Assembly (NCBI RefSeq): GCF_947494875.1
Contig: NZ_CANLWM010000008.1
Span: forward strand, 248,001 to 312,000
Direction of reading: 5' to 3'
Source: an uncultured Williamsia sp.
GTDB lineage: Bacteria; Actinomycetota; Actinomycetes; Mycobacteriales; Mycobacteriaceae
Length of the DNA stretch: 64,000 nucleotides
The notes below the pieces were generated by a model. That model was not told the DNA's origin, searched no databases, and saw only the letters and a list, made by a program, of their open reading frames with translations. Positions 26,459 through 35,061 of this stretch are shown here, piece by piece. Within the stretch, counting starts at the first letter, position 1, and the number at the start of each line of letters is the position of its first letter. Both the position numbers and the translations under genes were made by a program.

Positions 26459-27949
26459 TCAGCGTCCAGCGATGTCACCCAGGGCGTGCACGTGGGATCG
26501 CGTCGCGGGGTACAGGTCTCGCCACTGGGCGTAGAGCTCGTCGTACAGCTCGCGCACGTCCGGGTTCGGCACGATCTCACGCTCCAGTGTCGTCCAGTCC
26601 GTCTCCGGCGGCACCAGCCCGGTCCCGATCGCGGCCAGCAGAGCGCCGCCGTAGCTCGCGCCGATCCCCTCCGCGGGGACCAGTTGGGTGCGGCCGGTGA
26701 TGTCGGACAGTGTCTGGGCCCAGATCGGGCTGCGCAGCCCCCCGCCGACGGCGATCGTCCGCACCGTGGGACTGGCCGCGTCGAAGCGCTCGAGGATGTG
26801 GCGGATACCGAACGAGATGCCCTCGTAGGCAGCGCGGAAGAGATGACCGCGACCATGGCGCAGCGTCAGGCCCGCGAGGACGCCGCGCGCATCCGGGTCG
26901 AACACAGGCGTGCGCTCACCCGCCAGGTAGGGCAGGAACAGGAGACCGTCGCTGCCGGGTGGTACCTCGAGCGCCTCGGTCATCAACTCGTCGAACGACG
27001 CACCTCCGGTGACGGTCTGCAACCAGGTGGTGAGACTTCCTGCGGTGGACGTTCCCGCCGCGAACGCCAGGCTCCCCGGTTCCACGCCGGCGGTGGTCCA
27101 CAGCGCGGGGTCGGTGTGGTACCCGTCCAGGACCTGGACGCAGAACATGGTGGACCCGTACATCAGCATGAGGTCGCCGGGCGAGCGCGCCCCGACGGAG
27201 AAGGCCTCGGCGTAGGCGTCGACGGTCCCGGCGACCACCGGCGTGCCCGCCGGGATGCCCGTCGCGTCCGCCGCGTCGGCCGTGACCGTCCCGACTACGT
27301 CGCGCGGCCACACCAGCCGTGGCATCTCGAGATGACCGCAGATCCGTTGTGCCCACTCGTCGTTCCAGCGGAACTCCCGAGTCAGGTAGAGCGGATCGCA
27401 CTGGCTCGCGGTGTGGTGGTCCATCACGTACTCGCCGGTGAGCCGGGCGGTGATGTAGCTGTTCGACCCGTACCAGCGGTGGGCGGCGGCGAAGACGTCC
27501 GGTTCCTCGCGGCGTACCCATTCGATCTTCGGGCCGACGGCCTGGCTCGAGAGCGCGGTCCCCGCCTGCTCCACGATCGCCTCGGCGCCGAGTTCGTCGG
27601 TCAGTGCATCGATCTCGCGGTGCGCGCGCGAGTCGATGCCATAGAGGATCGCCGGGCGCAGCGGCGTGCCGTTCGCGTCGCACAGCACCAGACAGGGTCC
27701 GACGCCGCTCACGCACACTCCCGCGAGGCGGGACCCCTCGGGAATCTCGGCAGTCAGTTCCTGTGCAACGGAACGGATCTCGGACCACCACAGCTCGTCC
27801 GCATCCACCTCGGCCCAGCCGGGACGAGGAAGGGAGATCTGGTGGGACACCGTCCGGGAGGCGAGGACGACACCGTCTGGGTCGACGAGGACGCCTTTCG
27901 TGCTCCCGGTGCCCATGTCGATGCCGAGCAACAGATCCACGCCGTCCAC
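26459..27949 (-). CDS. FGGY-family carbohydrate kinase
   Basis: The 496-residue kinase has the ATP/phosphate loop DMGTGSTKG near residue 10 and the FGGY signature regions (GDLMLMYGSTMFCV and GGGLRSPIWAQTLSDITG). The substrate is not readable. In this setting a tetritol, erythrulose or pentulose is plausible. The GTG at 27949 lies only 8 bp after the ispF stop, so the kinase appears to be expressed as a fourth gene behind carD-ispD-ispF rather than with the rest of the module. The 3' end faces the SDR gene across 22 bp. Confidence 0.88.
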   Translation of the reverse strand: MDGVDLLLGIDMGTGSTKGVLVDPDGVVLASRTVSHQISLPRPGWAEVDADELWWSEIRSVAQELTAEIPEGSRLAGVCVSGVGPCLVLCDANGTPLRPAILYGIDSRAHREIDALTDELGAEAIVEQAGTALSSQAVGPKIEWVRREEPDVFAAAHRWYGSNSYITARLTGEYVMDHHTASQCDPLYLTREFRWNDEWAQRICGHLEMPRLVWPRDVVGTVTADAADATGIPAGTPVVAGTVDAYAEAFSVGARSPGDLMLMYGSTMFCVQVLDGYHTDPALWTTAGVEPGSLAFAAGTSTAGSLTTWLQTVTGGASFDELMTEALEVPPGSDGLLFLPYLAGERTPVFDPDARGVLAGLTLRHGRGHLFRAAYEGISFGIRHILERFDAASPTVRTIAVGGGLRSPIWAQTLSDITGRTQLVPAEGIGASYGGALLAAIGTGLVPPETDWTTLEREIVPNPDVRELYDELYAQWRDLYPATRSHVHALGDIAGR

Positions 27950-27957
27950 AGTAGGCG

Positions 27958-28437
27958 TCAGCCGTCGCGGGCGAGGAGCAACGCCGTCGCGACCGCGGCG
28001 ACACCCTCACCGCGGCCGGTCAGCCCGAGTCCGTCGGTGGTGGTCGCCGAGACCGACACCGGTCCGCCGACCAGGTCGGAGAGGAGCTTCTGCGCCTCGT
28101 CACGGCGGGGCCCGATCTTGGGTCGGTTCGCGATGACCTGGACCGCCGCGTTGCCGACGGTCCATCCGGCGTCGGTGACGAGACCGCGGACGTGGGTGAG
28201 CATGGTCGCCCCGTCGACGCCGTCCCACTCGGGCCGACCGGTCCCGAACACCGCACCGAGATCACCGAGTCCGGCCGCCGAGAGCAGCGCGTCGCACAGG
28301 GCGTGGATGCCCACGTCACCGTCGGAGTGGCCCTCGCAGCCCTCGGTGTCGGGGAAATGCAAGCCCACCATCCAGCACGGCTTGCCCGGCTGGAAGGGGT
28401 GGACGTCGGTCCCGATGCCGACACGCATCCCGGTCAC
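27958..28437 (-). CDS. ispF: 2-C-methyl-D-erythritol 2,4-cyclodiphosphate synthase
   Basis: The 159-residue trimeric enzyme catalyses the fifth step of the MEP isoprenoid pathway. Metal ligands are Asp and His in GTDVHPF and the His in EGHSDGDV. The CDP-binding signature [16 protein letters not shown] is intact near the C-terminus. The GTG at 28437 overlaps the ispD stop by 4 bp; ATG 28428 is an alternative. In relatives cysS follows directly, but here the FGGY kinase gene does. Confidence 0.95.
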   Translation of the reverse strand: MTGMRVGIGTDVHPFQPGKPCWMVGLHFPDTEGCEGHSDGDVGIHALCDALLSAAGLGDLGAVFGTGRPEWDGVDGATMLTHVRGLVTDAGWTVGNAAVQVIANRPKIGPRRDEAQKLLSDLVGGPVSVSATTTDGLGLTGRGEGVAAVATALLLARDG

Positions 28438-29135
28438 GGTGCCGCCGGTGCGGCGGCCGCACCCTGCTCACACAGCAACCGTGCCAACCGCAGGTCCCAG
28501 TCGGTGGTGATCTTGAAGGCCATCATGTCGCCCGCGACGACGTGGACGTGCATCCCGAGCGCCTCGACGAGACCGGCGTCGTCGGTCGCGTCGGCCGAGG
28601 ACGCGTGGGCCCGCACCAGCGCCTCGGGCCGGAATCCCTGGGGTGTCTGCACCGACCGCAACGGCGTGCGGTCCACCGTGGCGACGACTGTGCCGTCGAC
28701 GTCGACACGTTTGAGCGTGTCCGTGACCGGGACGGCGGGGATGACCGCGTCGTGGCCGGACCGGATGGCGTCGATGACGCGGGCGAAGACCGCGGGTGGG
28801 GTGAGGGCACGAGCGGCGTCGTGAACCAGGACCACCTCGGGGTCGGGAGAGCGTCCGCCGATGACCGTGGCGAGGCAGGCCCGGACGGAGTCACTGCGTG
28901 CTGATCCTCCGACGACGACCTGAGCGTCAGGCACGTCGGACCGTGTCGCGTCGACCAGGTCGGCCGGTACCGCGACGACGACGTGGCCGATGCCGGCGGC
29001 GAGGACGCCGTCGACGGATCGCTGCAGGATCGTGCGTCCGGCGAGGTCGACGAATGCTTTGGGGATCCCTGCGCCGAGTCGGGTGCCCGACCCGGCGGCA
29101 GGGATCAACGCCACCGTCGAGGCGGCGGACGTCAT
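28434..29135 (-). CDS. ispD: 2-C-methyl-D-erythritol 4-phosphate cytidylyltransferase
   Basis: The 233-residue nucleotidyltransferase makes CDP-methylerythritol in the MEP pathway. The N-terminal CTP-binding loop reads [17 protein letters not shown], followed by [17 protein letters not shown] and QTPQGFR, all family signatures. The ATG at 29135 lies 15 bp after carD, the same order as Rv3583c-Rv3582c. Confidence 0.95.
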   Translation of the reverse strand: MTSAASTVALIPAAGSGTRLGAGIPKAFVDLAGRTILQRSVDGVLAAGIGHVVVAVPADLVDATRSDVPDAQVVVGGSARSDSVRACLATVIGGRSPDPEVVLVHDAARALTPPAVFARVIDAIRSGHDAVIPAVPVTDTLKRVDVDGTVVATVDRTPLRSVQTPQGFRPEALVRAHASSADATDDAGLVEALGMHVHVVAGDMMAFKITTDWDLRLARLLCEQGAAAAPAAP

Positions 29136-29150
29136 GGTGTCGCCGTCGCC

Positions 29151-29639
29151 TCAGGAGGCGGTGGCGAGGACCTCGTCGAGCATGACCGAGGCCTTGGCCT
29201 CGTCGGTTCCCTGCGCCAGCGACAGCTCGTCGACGAGGACGCGACGGGCGCGGGTCAGCATGCGCTTCTCACCGGCGGACAGGCCGCGATCCTGCTCGCG
29301 ACGCCACAGGTCACGCACGATCTCCGACACCTTGATGATGTCGCCGGAGATGAGCTTCTCCTGGTTGGCCTTGAAGCGGCGTGCCCAGTTGGTGGGCTCC
29401 TCGGTGTGCGGGGCGCGCAGGACGTCGAAGACCTGCCCGAGCCCCTCCTCGCCCACGACGTCGCGGACACCGACGTACTCGAGCTTGGTGGACGGGATCT
29501 GGACGGTCATGTCACCATCGGCGATCTTGAGGACGAGGTACTCCACCTGCTCACCCTTGATGGTGCGGACCACGATGTCTTCGACCTTCGCAGCTCCGTG
29601 GTGGGGGTATACGACGGTGTCACCGACTTTGAAATTCAC
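29151..29639 (-). CDS. carD: RNA polymerase-binding transcription factor CarD
   Basis: The 162-residue essential regulator stabilises the open complex at rRNA and many other promoters. The N-terminal Tudor-like domain ([18 protein letters not shown]) binds the RNA polymerase beta subunit. The helical C-terminal domain, with the conserved Trp in [18 protein letters not shown], contacts DNA at the -10 region. The GTG at 29639 follows AAAGGGG. First gene of the carD-ispD-ispF transcript. Confidence 0.97.
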   Translation of the reverse strand: MNFKVGDTVVYPHHGAAKVEDIVVRTIKGEQVEYLVLKIADGDMTVQIPSTKLEYVGVRDVVGEEGLGQVFDVLRAPHTEEPTNWARRFKANQEKLISGDIIKVSEIVRDLWRREQDRGLSAGEKRMLTRARRVLVDELSLAQGTDEAKASVMLDEVLATAS

Positions 29640-29930
29640 AGTTCACTAGCCCCTTTCGATAGGGCCAGTCTAGCACGGGGGTGTTCCGTGCATCACACAA
29701 CGGTGCAGGTCAGGGGCCTACCAGCGGCTATCCACAGCCGGGGAGCCCTGTGGAGGAGGCGATCTGGGCGCCCGCGACGGGCCCGCAGGGCTCCGCCCGC
29801 ACACCCCACCGCGTCCGGGCCGCGCGGTGTTTGCGCACCCGCGGCACCGGTGACACCCCGGAGCAACTACTCTCCGTAGTGCATCGTCGGTGTGACCCGC
29901 ACGGGTCCTTCAGGCTGAAGAGGAATCCCG
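29640..29930. promoter_or_regulatory. divergent carD/lpqE promoter region
   Basis: This is a 291-bp gap with no credible ORF. On the minus strand TAGACT (29672-29667) is a good carD -10. A short inverted repeat, ACTAC-N5-GTAGT, sits at 29866-29880 about 50 bp upstream of lpqE; no regulator can be assigned to it. Confidence 0.5.
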
Positions 29931-30758
29931 GTGGCAGAGCAGTCCCCCGCCCAGGTCGCCCGCCCGCAGCGGGTCGTGGCCCGTCTGACCTCGTCCCGCG
30001 GCGTCGCGCGCGCGGTGGCCGCCGCAGCCATCGGCTCGGCCGTGGTGTTCGGTGTCGGCGCCTGTAGCAGCGGCCAGATCTCGCAGACCGCGAACCAGGA
30101 AGCCGCGGTCAACGGCGGCAACGCGACGGTCGGCCAGCTCGCCCTGCGTGACGTCCACGTCGTCTACCCGCCGGTGAACGCCGACGACGCCTTCGTCAAC
30201 GGCGGTCCGTTCGAGCTCGCGTTCCTCATCTCCAACAACAGCGCCTACCAGGACGACACGCTGCAGTCGATCACCGTCCCCGGCGGTGGCTCGGCCACCA
30301 TCTCGGGCAGCACCGCACTCCCGGCGACCAAGTCGCTGCGCGCCGGACAGCCGTCGCAGCTGCTGACCTCCGGCGCGGACGCGTCGACGCCCGCATCGGC
30401 CGAGATCCCCTCGTCACAGGTCGCGTCGGAGGAATCGCAGGCGGGATCGGTGGGCAACTCCGCCGACCCCACCGAGACCCGGATCACCGTCACCCTCACG
30501 GGCATGGGCACCAAGGTCCGTCCCGGTCTGACGGTGCCGCTCCAGTTCACGTTCCAGCGCGCCGGCAAGGTCACCGTCAACGTCCCCGTCGACGCGGGCT
30601 CGGTGAACCCTCGTCGTGACTCACAGTTCCTGAACCGTGAGAACGCCGAGGCGGCCGAGCAGAACGAGCGCGCCAACGAGGGCAGCGAGAACGGCTCCGG
30701 CGAGAACCAGTTCGGCTCGAACCTGCCCAACACCGGCTCCGGCGGCTCCGCGGGCTGA
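29931..30758 (+). CDS. lpqE: LpqE-like lipoprotein
   Basis: This 275-residue predicted lipoprotein has its lipobox (FGVGAC) near residue 45, behind an Arg-containing n-region. The mature domain resembles the immunoglobulin-like PCuAC fold seen in copper-handling proteins (LALRDVHVVYPPV...LTVPLQFTFQRAGKVTVNVPV). The canonical His/Met copper ligands are not obvious, so a copper role is only a suggestion. The tail is Glu/Asn/Gly-rich and disordered. The GTG at 29931 follows GAAGAGGA. Position between carD and radA matches Rv3584. Confidence 0.88.
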   Translation: MAEQSPAQVARPQRVVARLTSSRGVARAVAAAAIGSAVVFGVGACSSGQISQTANQEAAVNGGNATVGQLALRDVHVVYPPVNADDAFVNGGPFELAFLISNNSAYQDDTLQSITVPGGGSATISGSTALPATKSLRAGQPSQLLTSGADASTPASAEIPSSQVASEESQAGSVGNSADPTETRITVTLTGMGTKVRPGLTVPLQFTFQRAGKVTVNVPVDAGSVNPRRDSQFLNRENAEAAEQNERANEGSENGSGENQFGSNLPNTGSGGSAG

Positions 30759-30802
30759 TCGGCCTCCCCGGGACTGTCGGCGTCCGCCGATAGGGTCACG
30801 CC

Positions 30803-32182
30803 GTGGCCAAGCCCCGTCCGAGTTATCGCTGCACCGCCTGCGGGCACCTCGCACCCAAGTGGGTGGGTCGCTGCCCCGACTGCGGCGAGTGGGGCACCGT
30901 CGACGAGGCCCCTGCCGTGGCGTCGTCGGGTCGTCCCGGCGCGACGTCCGTGGTCCCGGCGTCACCGGCCAAGCGCATCACCGAGATCGACGCGACCGCG
31001 GCCGACGCCATGCCCACCGGCATCGGCGAACTCGACCGCGTCCTGGGTTCCGGGATCGTCCCGGGGTCGGTGGTCCTGCTCGCCGGTGAACCCGGCGTCG
31101 GCAAGTCGACGCTGCTGCTGGAGACGGTCAAACGGTGGGCCGAGATGGGTCGGCGCGCGCTCTACGTGACGGGCGAGGAGTCGGCCGCCCAGGTGCGCCT
31201 GCGGGCCGAGCGCACGGGCGCGGTGCACAGCGAGGTGTTCCTGGCGGCCGAGACCGATCTCGACACTGTCCTCGCCCACGCCGAACAGGTCGCCCCCACG
31301 CTGATGATCGTCGACTCCGTGCAGACGATGATCGCCGGCGGTGCCGACGGCGTGAACGGCGGCGTCACCCAGATCCGCACCGTCACCACCGCTCTCACCT
31401 CGCTGGCGAAGAACACCGGCATCTCCGTCGTGCTCGTCGGGCACGTCACCAAGGAGGGGGCTGTCGCCGGGCCCCGCACCCTCGAGCACATGGTCGACGT
31501 GGTGCTGGCCTTCGAGGGCGACAAGCATTCGGCGCTGCGCATGGTGCGCGGCATCAAGAACCGCTTCGGCGCCTCCGACGAGGTCGGGTGCTTCGAGCAG
31601 CGCGGCGACGGGATCCACGAGGTCCCCGACCCGACCGGCCTCTTCCTGCACCACCGCGACGACGACGTGCCCGGCACCGCGATCACCGTGACGATGGACG
31701 GTCGACGACCGATGGTCGCCGAGGTGCAGGCGCTGGTGACCCCCACCCAGATGGCGTCGCCCCGTCGCGCGGTGAGCGGCCTCGACTCCCCACGGGTGGC
31801 GATGATCCTCGCCGTGCTCGAGGGACGCATCGCGGTCAAGGTGTCCGACGTGGAGGTCTATGTCGCGACCGTCGGCGGCATGAAGATCACCGAGCCCGCT
31901 GCGGACCTCGCCGTCGCACTCGCCATCGGGTCGATCCGCCGGATGAAGGCCCTCCCCCGTTCGACGGTCGCGATCGGCGAGGTCGGACTCGCCGGTGAGG
32001 TGCGTCGGGTCAGTGCGATCGGCCGTCGGGTCGCGGAGGCGAAGCGCCTCGGTTTCCGCCACGCGATCGTCCCCGCCGGATCCGACGACCTGCCGTCGGG
32101 CATCCGCATCACACAGGTCGCCGACCTCCACGAAGCCGTCCGCGCCGCCCTGGTCACCTCCGTCGACGCCTACTCGTTCTGA
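30803..32182 (+). CDS. radA: DNA repair protein RadA
   Basis: The 459-residue recombination helicase helps process branched DNA during repair. In order: a zinc finger (Cys10, Cys13, Cys24, Cys27), a RecA-like core with Walker A GEPGVGKST (95-103), the RadA-specific KNRFG motif (252-256), and a Lon-protease-like C-terminal domain. In mycobacteria radA and disA are adjacent and the proteins interact; here they are separated by a thioesterase gene and repeat arrays. Confidence 0.96.
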   Translation: MAKPRPSYRCTACGHLAPKWVGRCPDCGEWGTVDEAPAVASSGRPGATSVVPASPAKRITEIDATAADAMPTGIGELDRVLGSGIVPGSVVLLAGEPGVGKSTLLLETVKRWAEMGRRALYVTGEESAAQVRLRAERTGAVHSEVFLAAETDLDTVLAHAEQVAPTLMIVDSVQTMIAGGADGVNGGVTQIRTVTTALTSLAKNTGISVVLVGHVTKEGAVAGPRTLEHMVDVVLAFEGDKHSALRMVRGIKNRFGASDEVGCFEQRGDGIHEVPDPTGLFLHHRDDDVPGTAITVTMDGRRPMVAEVQALVTPTQMASPRRAVSGLDSPRVAMILAVLEGRIAVKVSDVEVYVATVGGMKITEPAADLAVALAIGSIRRMKALPRSTVAIGEVGLAGEVRRVSAIGRRVAEAKRLGFRHAIVPAGSDDLPSGIRITQVADLHEAVRAALVTSVDAYSF

Positions 32183-32203
32183 CCCGCTCCCATCCGGCCC
32201 ACG

Positions 32204-32263
32204 CCGTCTGTCGGGCACCCGGAACCGTCTGCCGGGCACCCGGAACCGTTCATCGGGCAGTTG
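32204..32263 (+). repeat. 21-bp tandem repeat, 2.8 copies (spacer array A)
   Basis: CCGTCTG-type units start at 32204, 32225 and 32246, exactly 21 bp apart, with core CCGTYTGYCGGGCACCCGG. The unit is closely related to the GGAACCGTYCGTTGGGC units at 62.5 kb. There are no inverted copies in this block. Confidence 0.8.
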
Positions 32264-32282
32264 CGACGCCCCGTCCTCTGTC

Positions 32283-32384
32283 TCGCCCGCGCGATCCCAG
32301 CCTCGCCACCGCACGACAGGATCGCCCGGCCGATCCGACGGGCGAATCGCGCCCGCGGTGGCGAATCAGTGACGTCACGGGCGA
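32283..32384. repeat. symmetric flip array B
   Basis: TCGCC occurs at 32283, 32303 and 32322. The complement GGCGA then occurs at 32341, 32360 and 32380, with spacings 20, 19, 19, 19 and 20. All three nested pairs share the axis 32333.5. Longer flanks also pair, for example CGCCACCGC (32304) with GCGGTGGCG (32355). Confidence 0.75.
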
Positions 32385-32469
32385 GTTCGCACGGCCCGGA
32401 GTCGTTCGCACGTCTCAGGGGCCATGCGAACGGCGCCCGGCCGTGCGAACGCACCCCGGGCGTGCAGAC
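32385..32469. repeat. symmetric flip array C, exact 19-bp period
   Basis: GTTCGCACG occurs at 32385 and 32404. The inverted forms CATGCGAAC (32423), CGTGCGAAC (32442) and the variant CGTGCAGAC (32461) follow. All five starts are 19 bp apart and the two best pairs share the axis 32417.5. Arrays A-C fill most of the 334-bp radA/thioesterase convergent spacer; nothing coding is seen in it. Confidence 0.75.
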
Positions 32470-32516
32470 CGCGCCCGCCTTCCTCAGTTCCGCGCCAATC
32501 CGCACGGCCGATCGGG

Positions 32517-33029
32517 TCAGGGACGCGAGGCGGCGAAGTGCGCGCGCGGATCGACGACCACGAAGATGCCGTGCCCGGCGGCGAGCGGTTCGGTGTCCGG
32601 GCCGGCGGCGTCGTCGAACGCCTCGACGGCGCTGTAGACCTTCCGGCGCTGCCGGCCGAGTACCCGGGCGACCAGGCGGAGTGTCGTCCCGACCGGGATG
32701 GGCAGCGCGTAGTCGACATCGAGGACGGCGGTCACCGCGACGACCCCGAGGTGCACGTTCGCCAGGCCCATCATCTCGTCGAACAGCGTCGCGACGACGC
32801 CCCCGTGGATCACCCCGGGACCGCCCTCGAATCGGGGCTCGACCACGAATGTGGCTGTGGCCGTGAGATCCTCACCGAAAACAGCGCGCAGATGCAGTCC
32901 GTTCTCGGCCTCCGGGCCGCAGCCGTGGCACCGACAGTTGTGGGGCGGCACGACCTCCCCGATCGCCGGGGCGGCAGGAGCGCGTCGCGCCTGCTCGAGG
33001 TCGTCGGGCACGACGAAGGTGGTCTTCAC
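32517..33029 (-). CDS. hotdog-fold thioesterase (PaaI-like)
   Basis: The 170-residue hotdog protein has the PaaI/4HBT motif GPGVIHGGVVATLFDEMMG (about residues 71-89), where the Asp/Glu is the likely catalytic acid for acyl-CoA hydrolysis. An unusual Cys cluster (CRCHGCGPE) near residue 32 precedes it. The acyl substrate is unknown. The GTG at 33029 lies 8 nt after the -10-like TAGATT (33043-33038), so the mRNA may be leaderless. The gene separates radA from disA, which are neighbours in other Mycobacteriales. Confidence 0.85.
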   Translation of the reverse strand: MKTTFVVPDDLEQARRAPAAPAIGEVVPPHNCRCHGCGPEAENGLHLRAVFGEDLTATATFVVEPRFEGGPGVIHGGVVATLFDEMMGLANVHLGVVAVTAVLDVDYALPIPVGTTLRLVARVLGRQRRKVYSAVEAFDDAAGPDTEPLAAGHGIFVVVDPRAHFAASRP

Positions 33030-33107
33030 GCAGCGCGAATCTAGTCGTCGTTACGCTTGTCCCCGGTCGCGGCCCCTGCCACGGCCGCAGACGGGAGAGG
33101 GATCTCG

Positions 33108-34190
33108 ATGACGGACGCGGCGCACGGCGACCTGCTGCGGGCGACGATCGCCCGCGTGGCGCCCGGCACCGGCCTGCGCGACGGGCTGGAGCGCATCCTG
33201 CGCGGCCGGACCGGTGCGCTGATCGTCCTCGGGTACGACGAGGCCGTCGAGCGCATCTGCGACGGCGGCTTCCACCTCGACGTCGAGTTCGCCCCGACCC
33301 GCCTGCGCGAGCTGTCGAAGATGGACGGTGCCGTCGTCCTGTCCACCGACGGCAGCAAGATCGTGCGGGCCAACGTGCAGCTCGTCCCCGACCCGTCGAT
33401 CCCCACCGAGGAGTCCGGCACCCGCCACCGCGCCGCCGAACGGACAGCGGTGCAGACCGGCCACCCGGTCATCTCGGTGAGCGCGTCGATGTCGATCGTC
33501 TCGGCGTACGTCGACGGCGTCCGCCACGTCGTCGAGGGTTCGGACCCGATCCTGTCGCGCGCGAACCTCGCCGTCGCCACGCTGCAGCGGTACAAGACCC
33601 GACTCGACGAGGTCAGTGCCGGTCTGTCGCGCGCGGAGATCGAGGACTACGTCTCGCTGCGCGAGGCGATGACCGCGGTGCAGCGCATGGAGATGGTGCG
33701 ACGGGTGTCGGTCGAGATCCGGCAGTACGTCCTCGAACTCGGCAGCAATGGTCGTCAGCTGAGCCTTCAACTCGAGGAACTCGAGGGCGACAACGACACC
33801 ATCCGCGAGCTCGTCGTGCGCGACTACTACTCGAGTCCGGAGCCGGCGTCCGTAGAGGAGGTCCGACAGGCCCTCGAGGCGATCGAGGCGCTCAACGACA
33901 CCGACCTGCTCGACTCGACGCTGCTCGCCGGGGCCTTCGGTTACCCGACGACGCTCGACGCGCAGGACACGACGATGAATCCCCGCGGCTATCGACTGCT
34001 GTCACGGATCCCGGGACTGCAGTTGGCTCACGTCGACCGTCTGGTGCGCAACTACGGCACCCTGCAGGCGCTGCTGGCGACCAGTGCGGCCGACCTGCAG
34101 GCTGTTGACGGCATCGGCGAGATCTGGGCCCGTCACATCCGCGAGGGCCTGTCGCGGCTCGCCGAGACGACGATCGAACGGTTCGACTGA
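33108..34190 (+). CDS. disA: diadenylate cyclase DisA (DNA integrity scanning)
   Basis: The 360-residue enzyme makes c-di-AMP from two ATP. The N-terminal DAC domain carries the catalytic DGA (73-75) and RHR (GTRHR, 106-108) motifs. A helical linker and a C-terminal helix-hairpin-helix domain ([22 protein letters not shown]) that scans branched DNA follow. The ATG at 33108 has GGGAGAGG upstream and matches the M. tuberculosis length. A -10-like TACGCT at 33052-33057 would give it its own promoter, needed because radA is no longer directly upstream. Confidence 0.96.
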   Translation: MTDAAHGDLLRATIARVAPGTGLRDGLERILRGRTGALIVLGYDEAVERICDGGFHLDVEFAPTRLRELSKMDGAVVLSTDGSKIVRANVQLVPDPSIPTEESGTRHRAAERTAVQTGHPVISVSASMSIVSAYVDGVRHVVEGSDPILSRANLAVATLQRYKTRLDEVSAGLSRAEIEDYVSLREAMTAVQRMEMVRRVSVEIRQYVLELGSNGRQLSLQLEELEGDNDTIRELVVRDYYSSPEPASVEEVRQALEAIEALNDTDLLDSTLLAGAFGYPTTLDAQDTTMNPRGYRLLSRIPGLQLAHVDRLVRNYGTLQALLATSAADLQAVDGIGEIWARHIREGLSRLAETTIERFD

Positions 34191-34209
34191 CCCCGACCGT
34201 CGGATGGGT

Positions 34210-34965
34210 CTAGCGACTCGCCGGGTCCGTCATGTTGAAGGTGATGGGTGCGCTCACCTTCGTGCCCAGGTTGCCGACCGCCTGGTAGGACCCGGCGGGC
34301 GCGACGACGCGTGGCGTCTTGCAGCCCGGCGTGCTGGTGGTCCCCGACCACACGATGGTGTCGCGGAACTGCTGAGCCGGCTTGAGCGTCTGGTTGTTGA
34401 CCGTCGCGATCGGCGAGCAGTCGGTGGCCGACCAGATGTAGCGCGTCCCGTCGAGACTCCGCACGGTCACGTTCTGCATGTCCTTGCCGACGTCGCGGGT
34501 GCAGTCGGCGAGACCGGCGTTGGTGACGACGATCGTGAAGACCGGCTTGTCACCGACGGTGTAGGTCGGCTTGTCGGTGTAGAGCACCACCGAGATGTTC
34601 TGGTCGGGGCACAGGCCCGACGCGGGGACCGCGGTCGGGTTCGCCGACGGGGTGGTCGACCCCGGCACGACGACACCGGAGGCGTTCGTCGACGCCGGGA
34701 CCTGACCGGGCGCACCGCCCGAACCGCCGGATCCCGCGGTCCCGCTGCCGGGGACTGCGCTGTCGGAGGCGTACGGCGACAACGAGGGATACGCCTGTGA
34801 CGACGGGGCGACCGACGCGCTGGTGTTCCGCGGCGAGTCCGAACCGCCGGACGCCCACACGATCAACCCGATGATCACCGCGACCACGACCACCACGACG
34901 GCGATCGCCAGCGCACGACGGCGCCAGTAGATCTCCGGTGGCAACGGGCCTGACGGTTCCAACAC
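34210..34965 (-). CDS. membrane-anchored extracytoplasmic protein, Rv3587c-like
   Basis: The 251-residue protein has one N-terminal membrane helix (ALAIAVVVVVVAVIIGLIVW, about residues 18-37), a long Ser/Gly/Pro linker, then a beta-rich domain (ISVVLYTDKPTYTVGDKPVFTIVVTNAG) with four Cys that may form disulfides. Order and shape match M. tuberculosis Rv3587c, a conserved membrane protein of unknown function next to canB. GTG 34965 is preferred; an in-frame extension to 35025 adds a poorly conserved tail. Confidence 0.83.
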   Translation of the reverse strand: MLEPSGPLPPEIYWRRRALAIAVVVVVVAVIIGLIVWASGGSDSPRNTSASVAPSSQAYPSLSPYASDSAVPGSGTAGSGGSGGAPGQVPASTNASGVVVPGSTTPSANPTAVPASGLCPDQNISVVLYTDKPTYTVGDKPVFTIVVTNAGLADCTRDVGKDMQNVTVRSLDGTRYIWSATDCSPIATVNNQTLKPAQQFRDTIVWSGTTSTPGCKTPRVVAPAGSYQAVGNLGTKVSAPITFNMTDPASR

Positions 34966-35061
34966 AGCACGAACGCTAGAGGTCGGACCGCATCCGCGGT
35001 CCGACCTCTGGCGGCGTGTCGTCACACAGTGACGAGCACTACGGGCGATCCGGTGCCTGGA

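Noticed and set aside
29673-29691. GCACGG/CCGTGC hairpin upstream of carD as a riboswitch
   Set aside because: It is a single 6-bp stem just upstream of the carD -10, outside the transcript. No riboswitch-like structure is seen.
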